Assembly (NCBI GenBank): GCA_039707655.1
Contig: CM077673.1
Coordinates: 5,466,001-5,530,000 of the forward strand
DNA length: 64,000 nucleotides
DNA from: Elymus sibiricus
Lineage: Eukaryota > Streptophyta > Magnoliopsida > Poales > Poaceae
Direction: 5' to 3'
Part shown: one piece after another, positions 27,093 to 40,676 of the stretch
How the letters are laid out: each line of letters starts with the position of its first letter
Position numbering within the stretch: position 1 is the stretch's first letter
The notes under the pieces: generated by a model
Databases searched by the model: none
What the model saw: only the letters and a program-made list of their open reading frames with translations
Told to the model about the DNA's origin: nothing
Translations under genes and position numbers: made by a program

Positions 27093-30000
27093 TCTGCGAG
27101 TTTTGGCGAGGTCCCCGTAAGCGGACCCCATGGTTCCCCGAACGTTTCGATCGTCCCGAGACCGAAAATCAGTGAGTAATAGCATAGAAAACTGGCCGGA
27201 AAAGACAAAATCTGCTAGTTTTGGTGAGGTCCCGGTAACCGGTCCACGGGCTTCCCCGAATGTTCGGACGGCCACGACAACCAAAAAAACAGTGAATAAT
27301 AGCATAGAAATCTGGTCAGAATGGACAGAATCTGCGAGTTTTGGCGAGGTCCCCGTAAGCGGACCCCGGGGTTCCCCGAACATTTGGATCGCCCCGGGAC
27401 CCATAATCAGAGAGTAATAGCATAGAAAACAGGTAAGAATTGACCAAATCTGCGAGTTTTGGCGATGTCACCGTAACCGGTACACGGGCTTCCCCGAACG
27501 TTCGGACGACCACGACAACCAAAAAACAGTGAATAATAGAACAGGAAACTAGTAAGAATGGACGAAATCTGCGAGTTTTGGTGAGGTCCCCGTAACCGGA
27601 CCCTGGGCTTCCCCGAACGTTCGGACGACCACGACAACCAAAAAACAGTGAATAATAGCATAGAAAACTGGTAAGAATGCACCAAATTTGCGAGTTTTGG
27701 CAAGGTCCCCGTAACCGGACCCCGAGCATCCCCAAATGTTGGGACGACCACAACAACCAAAAACAGTGAATAATAGCATAGAAAACTGGTCAGACTGGAC
27801 CAAATCTGCGAGTTCTGGCGAGGTCCCCGTAAGCGGACCCCATGGTTCCCCGAACGTCTCGATCATCCCAAGACCCAAAATCAGTGAGTAATAGCATAGA
27901 AAACTGGCCGGAACAGACAAAATCTGCTAGTTTTGGCGAGGTCCCTGTAACCGGTCCACGGGCTTCCCCGAATTTCGGACGGCCACGACAACCAAAAAAA
28001 TAGTGAATAATAGCATAGAAATCTGGTCAGAATGGACAATATCTGCGAGTTTTGGCGAGGTCCCCGTAAGCGAACCCCGGGGTTCCCCGAACATTTGGAT
28101 CGCCCCGGGACCCATAACCAGAGAGTAATAGCATAGAAAACAGGTAAGAATGGACCAAATCTGCGAGTTTTGGCGATGTCACCGTAACCGGTCCACGGGC
28201 TTCCCCGAACGTTCGGACGACCAAGACAACCAAAAAACAGTGAATAATAGCACAGAAAACTAGTAAGAATGGAACAAATCTGCGAGTTTTGGCGAGGTCC
28301 CCGTAACCGGACCCCGGGCTTCCCCGAACGTTCGGACGACCACGACAACCAAAAAACAGTGAATAATAGCATAGAAAACTGGTAAGAATGGACCAAATCT
28401 GCGAGTTTTGGCAAGGTCCCCGGGCATCCCCAAATGTTGGGACGACCACAACAACCAAAAACAGTGAATAATAGCATAGAAAACAGGTAAGAATGGACCA
28501 AATCTGCGAGTTTTGGCGAGGTCCCCGTAAGCGGACCCCATGGTTCCCCGAACGTCTCGATCGTCCCGAGACCCAAAATCAGTGAGTAATAGCATAGAAA
28601 ACTGGCCGGAACAGACAAAATCTGCTAGTTTTGGCGAGGTCCCGGTAACCGGTCCACGGGCTTCCCCGAATGTTTGGACGGCCACGACAACCAAAAAAAC
28701 AGTGAATAATAGCATAGAAATCTGGTCAGAATGGACAAAATCTGCGAGTTTTGGGGAGGTCCCCGTAAGCGAACCCCGGGGTTCCCCGAACATTTGGATC
28801 GCCCCGGGACCCATAATCAGTGAGTAATAGCATAGAAAACAGGTAAGAATGGACCAAATCTGCGAGTTTTGGCGATGTCCCCGTAACCGGTCCACGGGCT
28901 TCCCTGAACGTTCGGACGACCACGACAACCAAAAAACAGTGAATAATAGAACAGGAAACTAGTAAGAATGGACGAAATCTGCGAGTTTTGGTGAGGTCCC
29001 CGTAACCGGACCCTGGGCTTCCCCGAACGTTCGGACGACCACGACAACCAAAAAACAGTGAATAATAGCATAGAAAACTGGTAAGAATGCACCAAATTTG
29101 CGAGTTTTGGCAAGGTCCCCGTAACCGGACCCCGAGCATCCCCAAATGTTGGGACGACCACAACAACCAAAAACAGTGAATAATAGCATAGAAAACTGGT
29201 CAGACTGGACCAAATCTGCGAGTTCTGGCGAGGTCCCCGTAAGCGGACCCCATGGTTCCCCGAACGTCTCGATCATCCCAAGACCCAAAATCAGTGAGTA
29301 ATAGCATAGAAAACTGGCCGGAACAGACAAAATCTGCTAGTTTTGGCGAGGTCCCTGTAACCGGTCCACGGGCTTCCCCGAATTTCGGACGGCCACGACA
29401 ACCAAAAAAATAGTGAATAATAGCATAGAAATCTGGTCAGAATGGACAATATCTGCGAGTTTTGGCGAGGTCCCCGTAAGCGAACCCCGGGGTTCCCCGA
29501 ACATTTGGATCGCCCCGGGACCCATAACCAGAGAGTAATAGCATAGAAAACAGGTAAGAATGGACCAAATCTGCGAGTTTTGGCGATGTCACCGTAACCG
29601 GTCCACGGGCTTCCCCGAACGTTCGGACGACCAAGACAACCAAAAAACAGTGAATAATAGCACAGAAAACTAGTAAGAATGGAACAAATCTGCGAGTTTT
29701 GGCGAGGTCCCCGTAACCGGACCCCGGGCTTCCCCGAACGTTCGGACGACCACGACAACCAAAAAACAGTGAATAATAGCATAGAAAACTGGTAAGAATG
29801 GACCAAATCTGCGAGTTTTGGCAAGGTCCCCGGGCATCCCCAAATGTTGGGACGACCACAACAACCAAAAACAGTGAATAATAGCATAGAAAACAGGTAA
29901 GAATGGACCAAATCTGCGAGTTTTGGCGAGGTCCCCGTAAGCGGACCCCATGGTTCCCCGAACGTCTCGATCGTCCCGAGACCCAAAATCAGTGAGTAAT

Positions 30001-30624
30001 AGCATAGAAAACTGGCCGGAACAGACAAAATCTGCTAGTTTTGGCGAGGTCCCGGTAACCGGTCCACGGGCTTCCCCGAATGTTTGGACGGCCACGACAA
30101 CCAAAAAAACAGTGAATAATAGCATAGAAATCTGGTCAGAATGGACAAAATCTGCGAGTTTTGGGGAGGTCCCCGTAAGCGAACCCCGGGGTTCCCCGAA
30201 CATTTGGATCGCCCCGGGACCCATAATCAGTGAGTAATAGCATAGAAAACAGGTAAGAATGGACCAAATCTGCGAGTTTTGGCGATGTCACCGTAACCGG
30301 TCCACAGGCTTCCCCGAACGTTCGGACGACCAAGACAACCAAAAAACAGTGAATAATAGCACAGAAAGCTAGTAAGAATGGACCAAATCTGCGAGTTTTG
30401 GCGAGGTCCCCGTAACCGGACCCCGGGCTTCCCCGAACGTTCGGACGACCACGACAACCAAAAAACAGTGAATAATAGCATAGAAAACCGGTAAGAATGG
30501 ACCAAATCTGCGAGTTTTGGCAAGGTCCCCGTAACCGAACCCCGGGCATCCCCCAATGTTGGGACGACCACAACAACCAAAAACAGTGAATAATAGCATA
30601 GAAAACAGGTAAGAATGGACCAAA
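27093..30624. repeat. Two 1410-bp 12-mer blocks with a tandem 1410-bp duplication, then a hexamer
   Basis: Blocks start at 27093, 28503 and 29913. The closest match has a 1410-bp period from about 27490 to about 30285 and includes a B monomer with a one-base loss (GAATTTCGGACGG, starting at 27923 and 29333) followed by a short F (28398 and 29808). A related block at 32283-33692 (offset 3780 bp from the second) carries the same marks with additional changes. Confidence 0.85.
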
Positions 30625-32282
30625 TCTGCGAGTTTTGGCGAGGTCCCCGTAAGCGGACCCCATGGTTCCCCGAACGTTTCGATCGTCCCGAGACCCAAAA
30701 TCAGTGAGTAATAGCATAGAAAACTGGCCGGAAAAGACAAAATCTGCTAGTTTTGGCGAGGTCCCGGTAACCGGTCCACGGGCTTCCCCAAATGTTCGGA
30801 CGGCCACGACAACCAAAAAAACAGTGAATAATAGCATAGAAATCTGGTCAGAAAGGACAAAATCTGCGAGTTTTGGCGAGGTCCCCGTAAGCGGACCCCG
30901 GGGTTCCCCAAACATTTGGATCGCCCTGGGACCCATAATCAGAGAGTAATAGCATAGAAAACAGGTAAGAATTGACCAAATCTGAGAGTTTTGGCGATGT
31001 CACCGTAACCGATCCACGGGCTTCCCCGAACGTTCGGACGACCAAGACAACCAAAAAACAGTGAATAATAGCACAGAAAACTAGTAAGAATGGACCAAAT
31101 CTGCGAGTTTTGGCGATGTCACCGTAACCGTTCCACGGGCTTTCCCGAACGTTCGGACGACCATGACAACCAAAAAACAGTGAATAATAGAACAGGAAAC
31201 TAGTAAGAATGGACCAAATCTGAGTTTTGGCGAGGTCCCCGTAACCGGACCCCGGGCTTCCCCGAACGTTCGGACGACCACGACAACCAAAAAACAGTGA
31301 ATAATAGCATAGAAAACCGGTAAGAATGGACAAAATCTGCGAGTTTTGGCAAGGTCCCCGTAACCGGACCCCGGGCATCCCCAAATGTTGGGACGACCAC
31401 AACAACCAAAAGCAGTGAATAATAGCATAGAAAACAAGTAAGAATGGACCAAATCTGCGAGTTTTGGCGAGGTCCCCGTAAGCGGACCCCATGGTTCCCC
31501 GAACGTTTCGATCGTCCCGAGACCGAAAATCAGTGAGTAATAGCATAGAAAACTGGCCGGAAAAGACAAAATCTGCTAGTTTTGGTGAGGTCCCGGTAAC
31601 CGGTCCACGGGCTTCCCCGAATGTTCGGACGGCCACGACAACCAAAAAAACAGTGAATAATAGCATAGAAATCTGGTCAGAATGGACAAAATCTGCGAGT
31701 TTTGGCGAGGTCCCCGTAAGCGGACCCCGGGGTTCCCCGAACAGTTGGATCGCCCCGGGACCCATAATCAGAGAGTAATAGCATAGAAAACAGGTAAGAA
31801 TTGACCAAATCTGAGAGTTTTGGCGATGTCACCGTAACCGGTCCACGGGCTTCCCCGAACGTTCGGACGACCAAGACAACCAAAAAACAGTGAATAATAG
31901 CACAGAAAACTAGTAAGAATGGACCAAATCTGCGAGTTTTGGCGATGTCACCGTAACCGTTCCACGGGCTTCCCCGAACGTTCGGACGACCATGACAACC
32001 AAAAAACAGTGAATAATAGAACAGGAAACTAGTAAGAATGGACCAAATCTGAGTTTTGGCGAGGTCCCCGTAACCGGACCCCGGGCTTCCCCGAACGTTC
32101 GGACGACCACGACAACCAAAAAACAGTGAATAATAGCATAGAAAACCGGTAAGAATGGACAAAATCTGCGAGTTTTGGCAAGGTCCCCGTAACCGGACCC
32201 CGGGCATCCCCAAATGTTGGGACGACCACAACAACCAAAAGCAGTGAATAATAGCATAGAAAACAAGTAAGAATGGACCAAA
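30625..32282. repeat. Tandem pair of 829-bp heptamers (A-B-C-D-D2-E*-F)
   Basis: Blocks at 30625 and 31454 are each 829 bp and contain D followed by D2 and the two-base-deleted E*. These are the first right-type heptamers in the window and may be close to the source of the heptamer in the regular 19-mers. Confidence 0.88.
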
Positions 32283-34404
32283 TCTGCGAGTTTTGGCGAG
32301 GTCCCCGTAAGCGGACCCCATGGGTCCCCGAACGTTTCGATCGTCCCGAGACCGAAAATCAGTGAGTAATAGCATAGAAAACTGGCCGGAAAAGACAAAA
32401 TCTGCTAATTTTGGTGAGGTCCCGGTAACCGGTCCACGGGCTTCCCCGAATGTTCGGACGGCCACGACAACCAAAAAAACAGTGAATAATAGCATAGAAA
32501 TCTGGTCAGAATGGACAAAATCTGCGAGTTTTGGCGAGGTCCCCGTAAGCGGACCCCGGGGTTCCCCGAACATTTGGATCGCCCCGGGACCCATAATCAG
32601 AGAGTAATAGCATAGAAAACAGGTAAGAATTGACCAAATCTGCGAGTTTTGGCGATGTCCCCGTAACCGGTACACGGGCTTCCCCGAACGTTCGGACGAC
32701 CACGACAACCAAAAAACAGTGAATAATAGAACAGGAAACTAGTAAGAATGGACGAAATCTGCGAGTTTTGGTGAGGTCCCCGTAACCGGACCCTGGGCTT
32801 CCCCGAACGTTCGGACGACCACGACAACCAAAAAACAGTGAATAATAGCATAGAAAACTGGTAAGAATGCACCAAATTTGCGAGTTTTGGCAAGGTCCTC
32901 GTAACCGGACCCCGAGCATCCCCAAATGTTGGGACGACCACAACAACCAAAAACAGTGAATAATAGCATAGAAAACTGGTCAGACTGGACCAAATCTGCG
33001 AGTTCTGGCGAGGTCCCCGTAAGCGGACCCCATGGTTCCCCGAACGTCTCGATCGTCCCAAGACCCAAAATCAGTGAGTAATAGCATAGAAAACTGGCCG
33101 GAACAGACAAAATCTGCTAGTTTTGGCGAGGTCCCGGTAACCGGTCCACGGGCTTCCCCGAATTTCGGACGGCCACGACAACCAAAAAAATAGTGAATAA
33201 TAGCATAGAAATCTGGTCAGAATGGACAAAATCTGTGAGTTTTGGCGAGGTCCCCGTAAGCGAACCCCGGGGTTCCCCGAACATTTGGATCGCCCCGGGA
33301 CCCATAACCAGAGAGTAATAGCATAGAAAACAGGTAAGAATGGACCAAATCTGCGAGTTTTGGCGATGTCACCGTAACCGGTCCACGGGCTTCCCCGAAC
33401 GTTCGGACGACCAAGACAACCAAAAAACAGTGAATAATAGCACAGAAAACTAGTAAGAATGGAACAAATCTGCGAGTTTTGGCGAGGTCCCCGTAACCGG
33501 ACCCCGGGCTTCCCCGAACGTTCGGACGACCACGACAACCAAAAAACAGTGAATAATAGCATAGAAAACTGGTAAGAATGGACCAAATCTGCGAGTTTTG
33601 GCAAGGTCCCCGGGCATCCCCAAATGTTGGGACGACCACAACAACCAAAAACAGTGAATAATAGCATAGAAAACAGGTAAGAATGGACCAAATCTGCGAG
33701 TTTTGGCGAGGTCCCCGTAAGCGGACCCCATGGTTCCCCGAACGTCTCGATCGTCCCGAGACCCAAAATCCGTGAGTAATAGCATAGAAAACTGGCCGGA
33801 ACAGACAAAATCTGCTAGTTTTGGCGAGGTCCCGGTAACCGGTCCACGGGCTTCCCCGAATGTTTGGACGGCCACGACAACCAAAAAAACAGTGAATAAT
33901 AGCATAGAAATCTGGTCAGAATGGACAAAATCTGCGAGTTTTGGGGAGGTCCCCGTAAGCGAACCCCGGGGTTCCCCGAACATTTGGATGCCCCCGGGAC
34001 CCATAATCAGTGAGTAATAGCATAGAAAACAGGTAAGAATGGACCAAATCTGCGAGTTTTGGCGATGTCACCGTAACCGGTCCACAGGCTTCCCCGAACG
34101 TTCGGACGACCAAGACAACCAAAAAACAGTGAATAATAGCACAGAAAGCTAGTAAGAATGGACCAAATCTGCGAGTTTTGGCGAGGTCCCCGTAACCGGA
34201 CCCCGGGCTTCCCCGAACGTTCGGACGACCACGACAACCAAAAAACAGTGAATAATAGCATAGAAAACCGGTAAGAATGGACCAAATCTGCGAGTTTTGG
34301 CAAGGTCCCCGTAACCGGACCCCGGGCATCCCCCAATGTTGGGACGACCACAACAACCAAAAGCAGCGAATAATAGCATAGAAAACAAGTAAGAATGGAC
34401 CAAA
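32283..34404. repeat. 1410-bp 12-mer block and hexamer
   Basis: The 1410-bp block (32283-33692) has the one-base-deleted B at 33113-33231 and a short F at 33588-33692. It is followed by a 712-bp hexamer (33693-34404) of the type carrying GCGAACCCC and GGATGCCCCC, the marks of the third block of the right-hand 19-mer. Confidence 0.85.
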
Positions 34405-35472
34405 TCTGCGAGTTTTGGCGAGGTCCCCGTAAGCGGACCCCATGGTTCCCCGAACGTTTCGATCGTCCCGAGACCCAAAATCAGTGAGTAATAGCATAGA
34501 AAACTGGCCGGAAAAGACAAAATCTGCTAGTTTTGGCGAGGTCCCGGTAACCGGTCCACGGGCTTCCCCAAATGTTCGGACGGCCACGACAACCAAAAAA
34601 ACAGTGAATAATAGCATAGAAATCTGGTCAGAAAGGACAAAATCTGCGAGTTTTGGCGAGGTCCCCGTAAGCGGACCCCGGGGTTCCCCAAACATTTGGA
34701 TCGCCCTGGGACCCATAATCAGTGAGTAATAGCATAGAAAACAGGTAAGAATGGACCAAATCTGCGAGTTTTGGCGATGTCACCGTAACCGGTCCACAGG
34801 CTTCCCCGAACGTTCGGACGACCAAGACAACCAAAAAACAGTGAATAATAGCACAGAAAGCTAGTAAGAATGGACCAAATCTGCGAGTTTTGGCGAGGTC
34901 CCCGTAACCGGACCCCGGGCTTCCCCGAACGTTCGGACGACCACGACAACCAAAAAACAGTGAATAATAGCATAGAAAACCGGTAAGAATGGACCAAATC
35001 TGCGAGTTTTGGCAAGGTCCCCGTAACCGGACCCCGGGCATCCCCCAATGTTGGGACGACCACAACAACCAAAAGCAGCGAATAATAGCATAGAAAACAA
35101 GTAAGAATGGACCAAATCTGCGAGTTTTGGCGAGGTCCCCGTAAGCGGACCACATGGTTCCCCGAACGTTCGGACGACCAAGACAACCAAAAAACAGTGA
35201 ATAATAGCACAGAAAGCTAGTAAGAATGGACCAAATCTGCGAGTTTTGGCGAGGTCCCCGTAACCGGACCCCGGGCTTCCCCGAACGTTCGGACGACCAC
35301 GACAACCAAAAAACAGTGAATAATAGCATAGAAAACCGGTAAGAATGGACCAAATCTGCGAGTTTTGGCAAGGTCCCCGTAACCGGACCCCGGGCATCCC
35401 CCAATGTTGGGACGACCACAACAACCAAAAGCAGCGAATAATAGCATAGAAAACAAGTAAGAATGGACCAAA
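34405..35472. repeat. 1068-bp nine-monomer block containing an A/D hybrid
   Basis: The order is A-B-C-D-E-F-A/D-E-F. The trimer D-E-F is followed by a near-exact trimer A/D-E-F, giving a tandem period of 356 bp between about 34805 and 35517. Both duplicated A segments share GGACCACATGG, a change from GGACCCCATGG. Confidence 0.88.
35117..35235. repeat. A/D hybrid monomer (119 bp)
   Basis: The left part is type A (GTAAGCGGACCACATGG) and the right part type D (GACCAAGACAACC, AGCACAGAAAGCTAG), joined in or next to the shared TTCCCCGAACG. It is the junction of the 356-bp tandem duplication. Confidence 0.9.
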
Positions 35473-37712
35473 TCTGCGAGTTTTGGCGAGGTCCCCGTAA
35501 GCGGACCACATGGTTCCCCGAACGTTTCGATCGTCCCGAGACCCAAAATCAGTGAGTAATAGCATAGAAAACTGGCCGGAAAAGACAAAATCTGCTAGTT
35601 TTGGCGAGGTCCCGGTAACCGGTCCACGGGCTTCCCCAAATGTTCGGACGGCCACGACAACCAAAAAAACAGTGAATAATAGCATAGAAATCTGGTCAGA
35701 AAGGACAAAATCTGCGAGTTTTGGCGAGGTCCCCGTAAGCGGACCCCGGGGTTCCCCAAACATTTGGATCGCCCTGGGACCCATAATCAGTGAGTAATAG
35801 CATAGAAAACAGGTAAGAATGGACCAAATCTGCGAGTTTTGGCGATGTCACCGTAACCGGTCCACAGGCTTCCCCGAACGTTCGGACGACCAAGACAACC
35901 AAAAAACAGTGAATAATAGCACAGAAAGCTAGTAAGAATGGACCAAATCTGCGAGTTTTGGCGAGGTCCCCGTAACCGGACCCCGGGCTTCCCCGAACGT
36001 TCGGACGACCACGACAACCAAAAAACAGTGAATAATAGCATAGAAAACCGGTAAGAATGGACCAAATCTGCGAGTTTTGGCAAGGTCCCCGTAACCGGAC
36101 CCCGGGCATCCCCCAATGTTGGGACGACCACAACAACCAAAAGCAGCGAATAATAGCATAGAAAACAAGTAAGAATGGACCAAATCTGCGAGTTTTGGCG
36201 AGGTCCCCGTAAGCGGACCCCATGGTTCCCCGAACATTTCGATCGTCCCGAGACCCAAAATCAGTGAGTAATAGCATAGAAAACTGGCCGGAAAAGACAA
36301 AATCTGCTAGTTTTGGCGAGGTCCCGGTAACCGGTCCACGGGCTTCCCCAAATGTTCGGACGGCCACGACAACCAAAAAAACAGTGAATAATAGCATAGA
36401 AATCTGGTCAGAAAGGACAAAATCTGCGAGTTTTGGCGAGGTCCCCGTAAGCGGACCCCGGGGTTCCCCAAACATTTGGATCGCCCTGGGACCCATAATC
36501 AGAGAGTAATAGCATAGAAAACAGGTAAGAATTGACCAAATCTGAGAGTTTTGGCGATGTCACCGTAACCGGTCCACGGGCTTCCCCGAACGTTCGGACG
36601 ACCAAGACAACCAAAAAACAGTGAATAATAGCACAGAAAACTAGTAAGAATGGACCAAATCTGCGAGTTTTGGCGATGTCACCGTAACCGTTCCACGGGC
36701 TTCCCCGAACGTTCGGACGACCATGACAACCAAAAAACAGTGAATAATAGAACAGGAAACTAGTAAGAATGGACCAAATCTGAGTTTTGGCGAGGTCCCC
36801 GTAACCGGACCCCGGGCTTCCCCGAACGTTCGGACGACCACGACAACCAAAAAACAGTGAATAATAGCATAGAAAACTGGTAAGAATGGACCAAATCTGC
36901 GAGTTTTGGCAAGGTCCCCGGGCATCCCCAAATGTTGGGACGACCACAACAACCAAAAACAGTGAATAATAGCATAGAAAACAGGTAAGAATGGACCAAA
37001 TCTGCGAGTTTAGGCGAGGTCCCCGTAAGCGGACCCCATGGTTCCCCGAACGTCTCGATCGTCCCGAGACCCAAAATCAGTGAGTAATAGCATAGAAAAC
37101 TGGCCGGAACAGACAAAATCTGCTAGTTTTGGCGAGGTCCCGGTAACCGGTCCACGGGCTTCCCCGAATGTTTGGACGGCCACGACAACCAAAAAAACAG
37201 TGAATAATAGAATAGAAATCTGGTCAGAATGGACAAAATCTGCGAGTTTTGGGGAGGTCCCCGTAAGCGAACCCCGGGGTTCCCCGAACATTTGGATGCC
37301 CCCGGGACCCATAATCAGTGAGTAATAGCATAGAAAACAGGTAAGAATGGACCAAATCTGCGAGTTTTGCCGATGTCACCGTAACCGGTCCACAGGCTTC
37401 CCCGAACGTTCGGACGACCAAGACAACCAAAAAACAGTGAATAATAGCACAGAAAGCTAGTAAGAATGGACCAAATCTGCGAGTTTTGGCGAGGTCCCCG
37501 TAACCGGACCCCGGGCTTCCCCGAACGTTCGGACGACCACGACAACCAAAAAACAGTGAATAATAGCATAGAAAACCGGTAAGAGTGGACCAAATCTGCG
37601 AGTTTTGGCAAGGTCCCCGTAACCGGACCCCGGGCATCCCCCAATGTTGGGACGACCACAACAACCAAAAACAGTGAATAATAGCATAGAAAACAGGTAA
37701 GAATGGACCAAA
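35473..37712. repeat. Hexamer, 816-bp heptamer and hexamer
   Basis: Blocks are 35473-36184 (712 bp), 36185-37000 (816 bp) and 37001-37712 (712 bp). The middle one is the right-type heptamer (A-B-C-D-D2-E*-F) ending in a short F (36896-37000). It is the only heptamer with the 13-bp deletion and the last short F in the window. Confidence 0.88.
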
Positions 37713-39965
37713 TCTGCGAGTTTTGGCGAGGTCCCCGTAAGCGGACCCCATGGTTCCCCGAACGTTTCGATCGTCCCGAGACCCAAAATCAGTGAGTAAT
37801 AGCATAGAAAACTGGCCGGAAAAGACAAAATCTGCTAGTTTTGGCGAGGTCCCGGTAACCGGTCCACGGGCTTCCCCAAATGTTCGGACGGCCACGACAA
37901 CCAAAAAAACAGTGAATAATAGCATAGAAATCTGGTCAGAAAGGACAAAATCTGCGAGTTTTGGCGAGGTCCCCGTAAGCGGACCCCGGGGTTCCCCAAA
38001 CATTTGGATCGCCCTGGGACCCATAATCAGAGAGTAATAGCATAGAAAACAGGTAAGAATTGACCAAATCTGAGAGTTTTGGCGATGTCACCGTAACCGG
38101 TCCACGGGCTTCCCCGAACGTTCGGACGACCAAGACAACCAAAAAACAGTGAATAATAGCACAGAAAACTAGTAAGAATGGACCAAATCTGCGAGTTTTG
38201 GCGATGTCACCGTAACCGTTCCACGGGCTTCCCCGAACGTTCGGACGACCATGACAACCAAAAAACAGTGAATAATAGAACAGGAAACTAGTAAGAATGG
38301 ACCAAATCTGAGTTTTGGCGAGGTCCCCGTAACCGGACCCCGGGCTTCCCCGAACGTTCGGACGACCACGACAACCAAAAAACAGTGAATAATAGCATAG
38401 AAAACTGGTAAGAATGGACAAAATCTGCGAGTTTTGGCAAGGTCCCCGTAACCGGACCCCGGGCATCCCCAAATGTTGGGACGACCACAACAACCAAAAG
38501 CAGTGAATAATAGCATAGAAAACAAGTAAGAATGGACCAAATCTGCGAGTTTTGGCGAGGTCCCCGTAAGCGGACCCCTTGGGTCCCCGAACGTTTCGAT
38601 CGTCCCGAGACCGAAAATCAGTGAGTAATAGCATAGAAAACTGGCCGGAAAAGACAAAATCTGCTAATTTTGGTGAGGTCCCGGTAACCGGTCCACGGGC
38701 TTCCCCGAATGTTCGGACGGCCACGACAACCAAAAAAACAGTGAATAATAGCATAGAAATCTGGTCAGAATGGACAAAATCTGCGAGTTTTGGCGAGGTC
38801 CCCGTAAGCGGACCCCGGGGTTCCCCGAACATTTGGATCGCCCCGGGACCCATAATCAGAGAGTAATAGCATAGAAAACAGGTAAGAAATGACCAAATCT
38901 GCGAGTTTTGGCGATGTCCCCGTAACCGGTACACGGGCTTCCCCGAACGTTCGGACGACCACGACAACCAAAAAACAGTGAATAATAGAACAGGAAACTA
39001 GTAAGAATGGACGAAATCTGCGAGTTTTGGTGAGGTCCCCGTAACCGGACCCTGGGCTTCCCTGAACGTTCGGACGACCACGGCAACCAAAAAACAGTGA
39101 ATAATAGCATAGAAAACTGGTAAGAATGCACCAAATTTGCGAGTTTTGGCAAGGTCCCCGTAACCGGACCCCGAGCATCCCCAAATGTTGGGACGACCAC
39201 AACAACCAAAAACTGTGAATAATAGCATAGAAAACAGGTAAGAATGGACCAAATCTGCGAGTTTTGGCGAGGTCCCCGTAAGCGGACCCCATGGTTCCCC
39301 GAACGTCTCGATCGTCCCGAGACCCAAAATCAGTGAGTAATAGCATAGAAAACTGGCCGGAACAGACAAAATCTGCTAGTTTTGGCGAGGTCCCGGTAAC
39401 CGGTCCACGGGCTTCCCCGAATGTTTGGACGGCCACGACAACCAAAAAAACAGTGAATAATAGCATAGAAATCTGGTCAGAATGGACAAAATCTGCGAGT
39501 TTTGGGGAGGTCCCCGTAAGCGAACCCCGGGGTTCCCCGAACATTTGGATGCCCCCGGGACCCATAATCAGTGAGTAATAGCATAGAAAACAGGTAAGAA
39601 TGGACCAAATCTGCGAGTTTTGGCGATGTCACCGTAACCGGTCCACAGGCTTCCCCGAACGTTCGGACGACCAAGACAACCAAAAAACAGTGAATAATAG
39701 CACAGAAAGCTAGTAAGAATGGACCAAATCTGCGAGTTTTGGCGAGGTCCCCGTAACCGGACCCCGGGCTTCCCCGAACGTTCGGACGACCACGACAACC
39801 AAAAAACAGTGAATAATAGCATAGAAAACCGGTAAGAATGGACCAAATCTGCGAGTTTTGGCAAGGTCCCCGTAACCGGACCCCGGGCATCCCCCAATGT
39901 TGGGACGACCACAACAACCAAAAACAGTGAATAATAGCATAGAAAACAGGTAAGAATGGACCAAA
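37713..39965. repeat. 2253-bp 19-mer, unit 1
   Basis: This is heptamer 37713-38541, hexamer 38542-39253 and hexamer 39254-39965. The heptamer is A-B-C-D-D2-E*-F. The first hexamer has GAGACCGAAAATC in A and TACACGGG in D. The second hexamer has GCGAACCCC in C and AGCTAG in D. This unit retains GAACGTTCGG in its first D and has CCCTTGGGTCC in the A at 38542. Confidence 0.93.
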
Positions 39966-40440
39966 TCTGCGAGTTTTGGCGAGGTCCCCGTAAGCGGACC
40001 CCATGGTTCCCCGAACGTTTCGATCGTCCCGAGACCCAAAATCAGTGAGTAATAGCATAGAAAACTGGCCGGAAAAGACAAAATCTGCTAGTTTTGGCGA
40101 GGTCCCGGTAACCGGTCCACGGGCTTCCCCAAATGTTCGGACGGCCACGACAACCAAAAAAACAGTGAATAATAGCATAGAAATCTGGTCAGAAAGGACA
40201 AAATCTGCGAGTTTTGGCGAGGTCCCCGTAAGCGGACCCCGGGGTTCCCCAAACATTTGGATCGCCCTGGGACCCATAATCAGAGAGTAATAGCATAGAA
40301 AACAGGTAAGAATTGACCAAATCTGAGAGTTTTGGCGATGTCACCGTAACCGGTCCACGGGCTTCCCCGAACATTCGGACGACCAAGACAACCAAAAAAC
40401 AGTGAATAATAGCACAGAAAACTAGTAAGAATGGACCAAA

Positions 40441-40559
40441 TCTGCGAGTTTTGGCGATGTCACCGTAACCGTTCCACGGGCTTCCCCGAACGTTCGGACG
40501 ACCATGACAACCAAAAAACAGTGAATAATAGAACAGGAAACTAGTAAGAATGGACCAAA
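40441..40559. repeat. Monomer type D2 (119 bp), D variant, exemplar
   Basis: D2 has GATGTCACCGTAACCGTTCC (GTT where D has GGT), GACCATGACAACC and AGAACAGGAAACTAG. In right-hand heptamers D2 follows D, making the extra monomer. In left-hand 710-bp hexamers D2 replaces D. It is almost always followed by the E* form with the 2-bp deletion, so D2-E* behaves as a linked pair. Confidence 0.9.
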
Positions 40560-40676
40560 TCTGAGTTTTGGCGAGGTCCCCGTAACCGGACCCCGGGCTT
40601 CCCCGAACGTTCGGACGACCACGACAACCAAAAAACAGTGAATAATAGCATAGAAAACCGGTAAGAATGGACAAAA
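40560..40676. repeat. Monomer type E* (117 bp, 2-bp deletion), exemplar
   Basis: The start reads TCTGAGTTTTGG where the standard form reads TCTGCGAGTTTTGG, a loss of two bases (CG or GC). The rest is a type E monomer. The deletion explains why blocks carrying it are 710, 829, 592 or 1184 bp long instead of whole multiples of the normal monomers. Confidence 0.9.
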
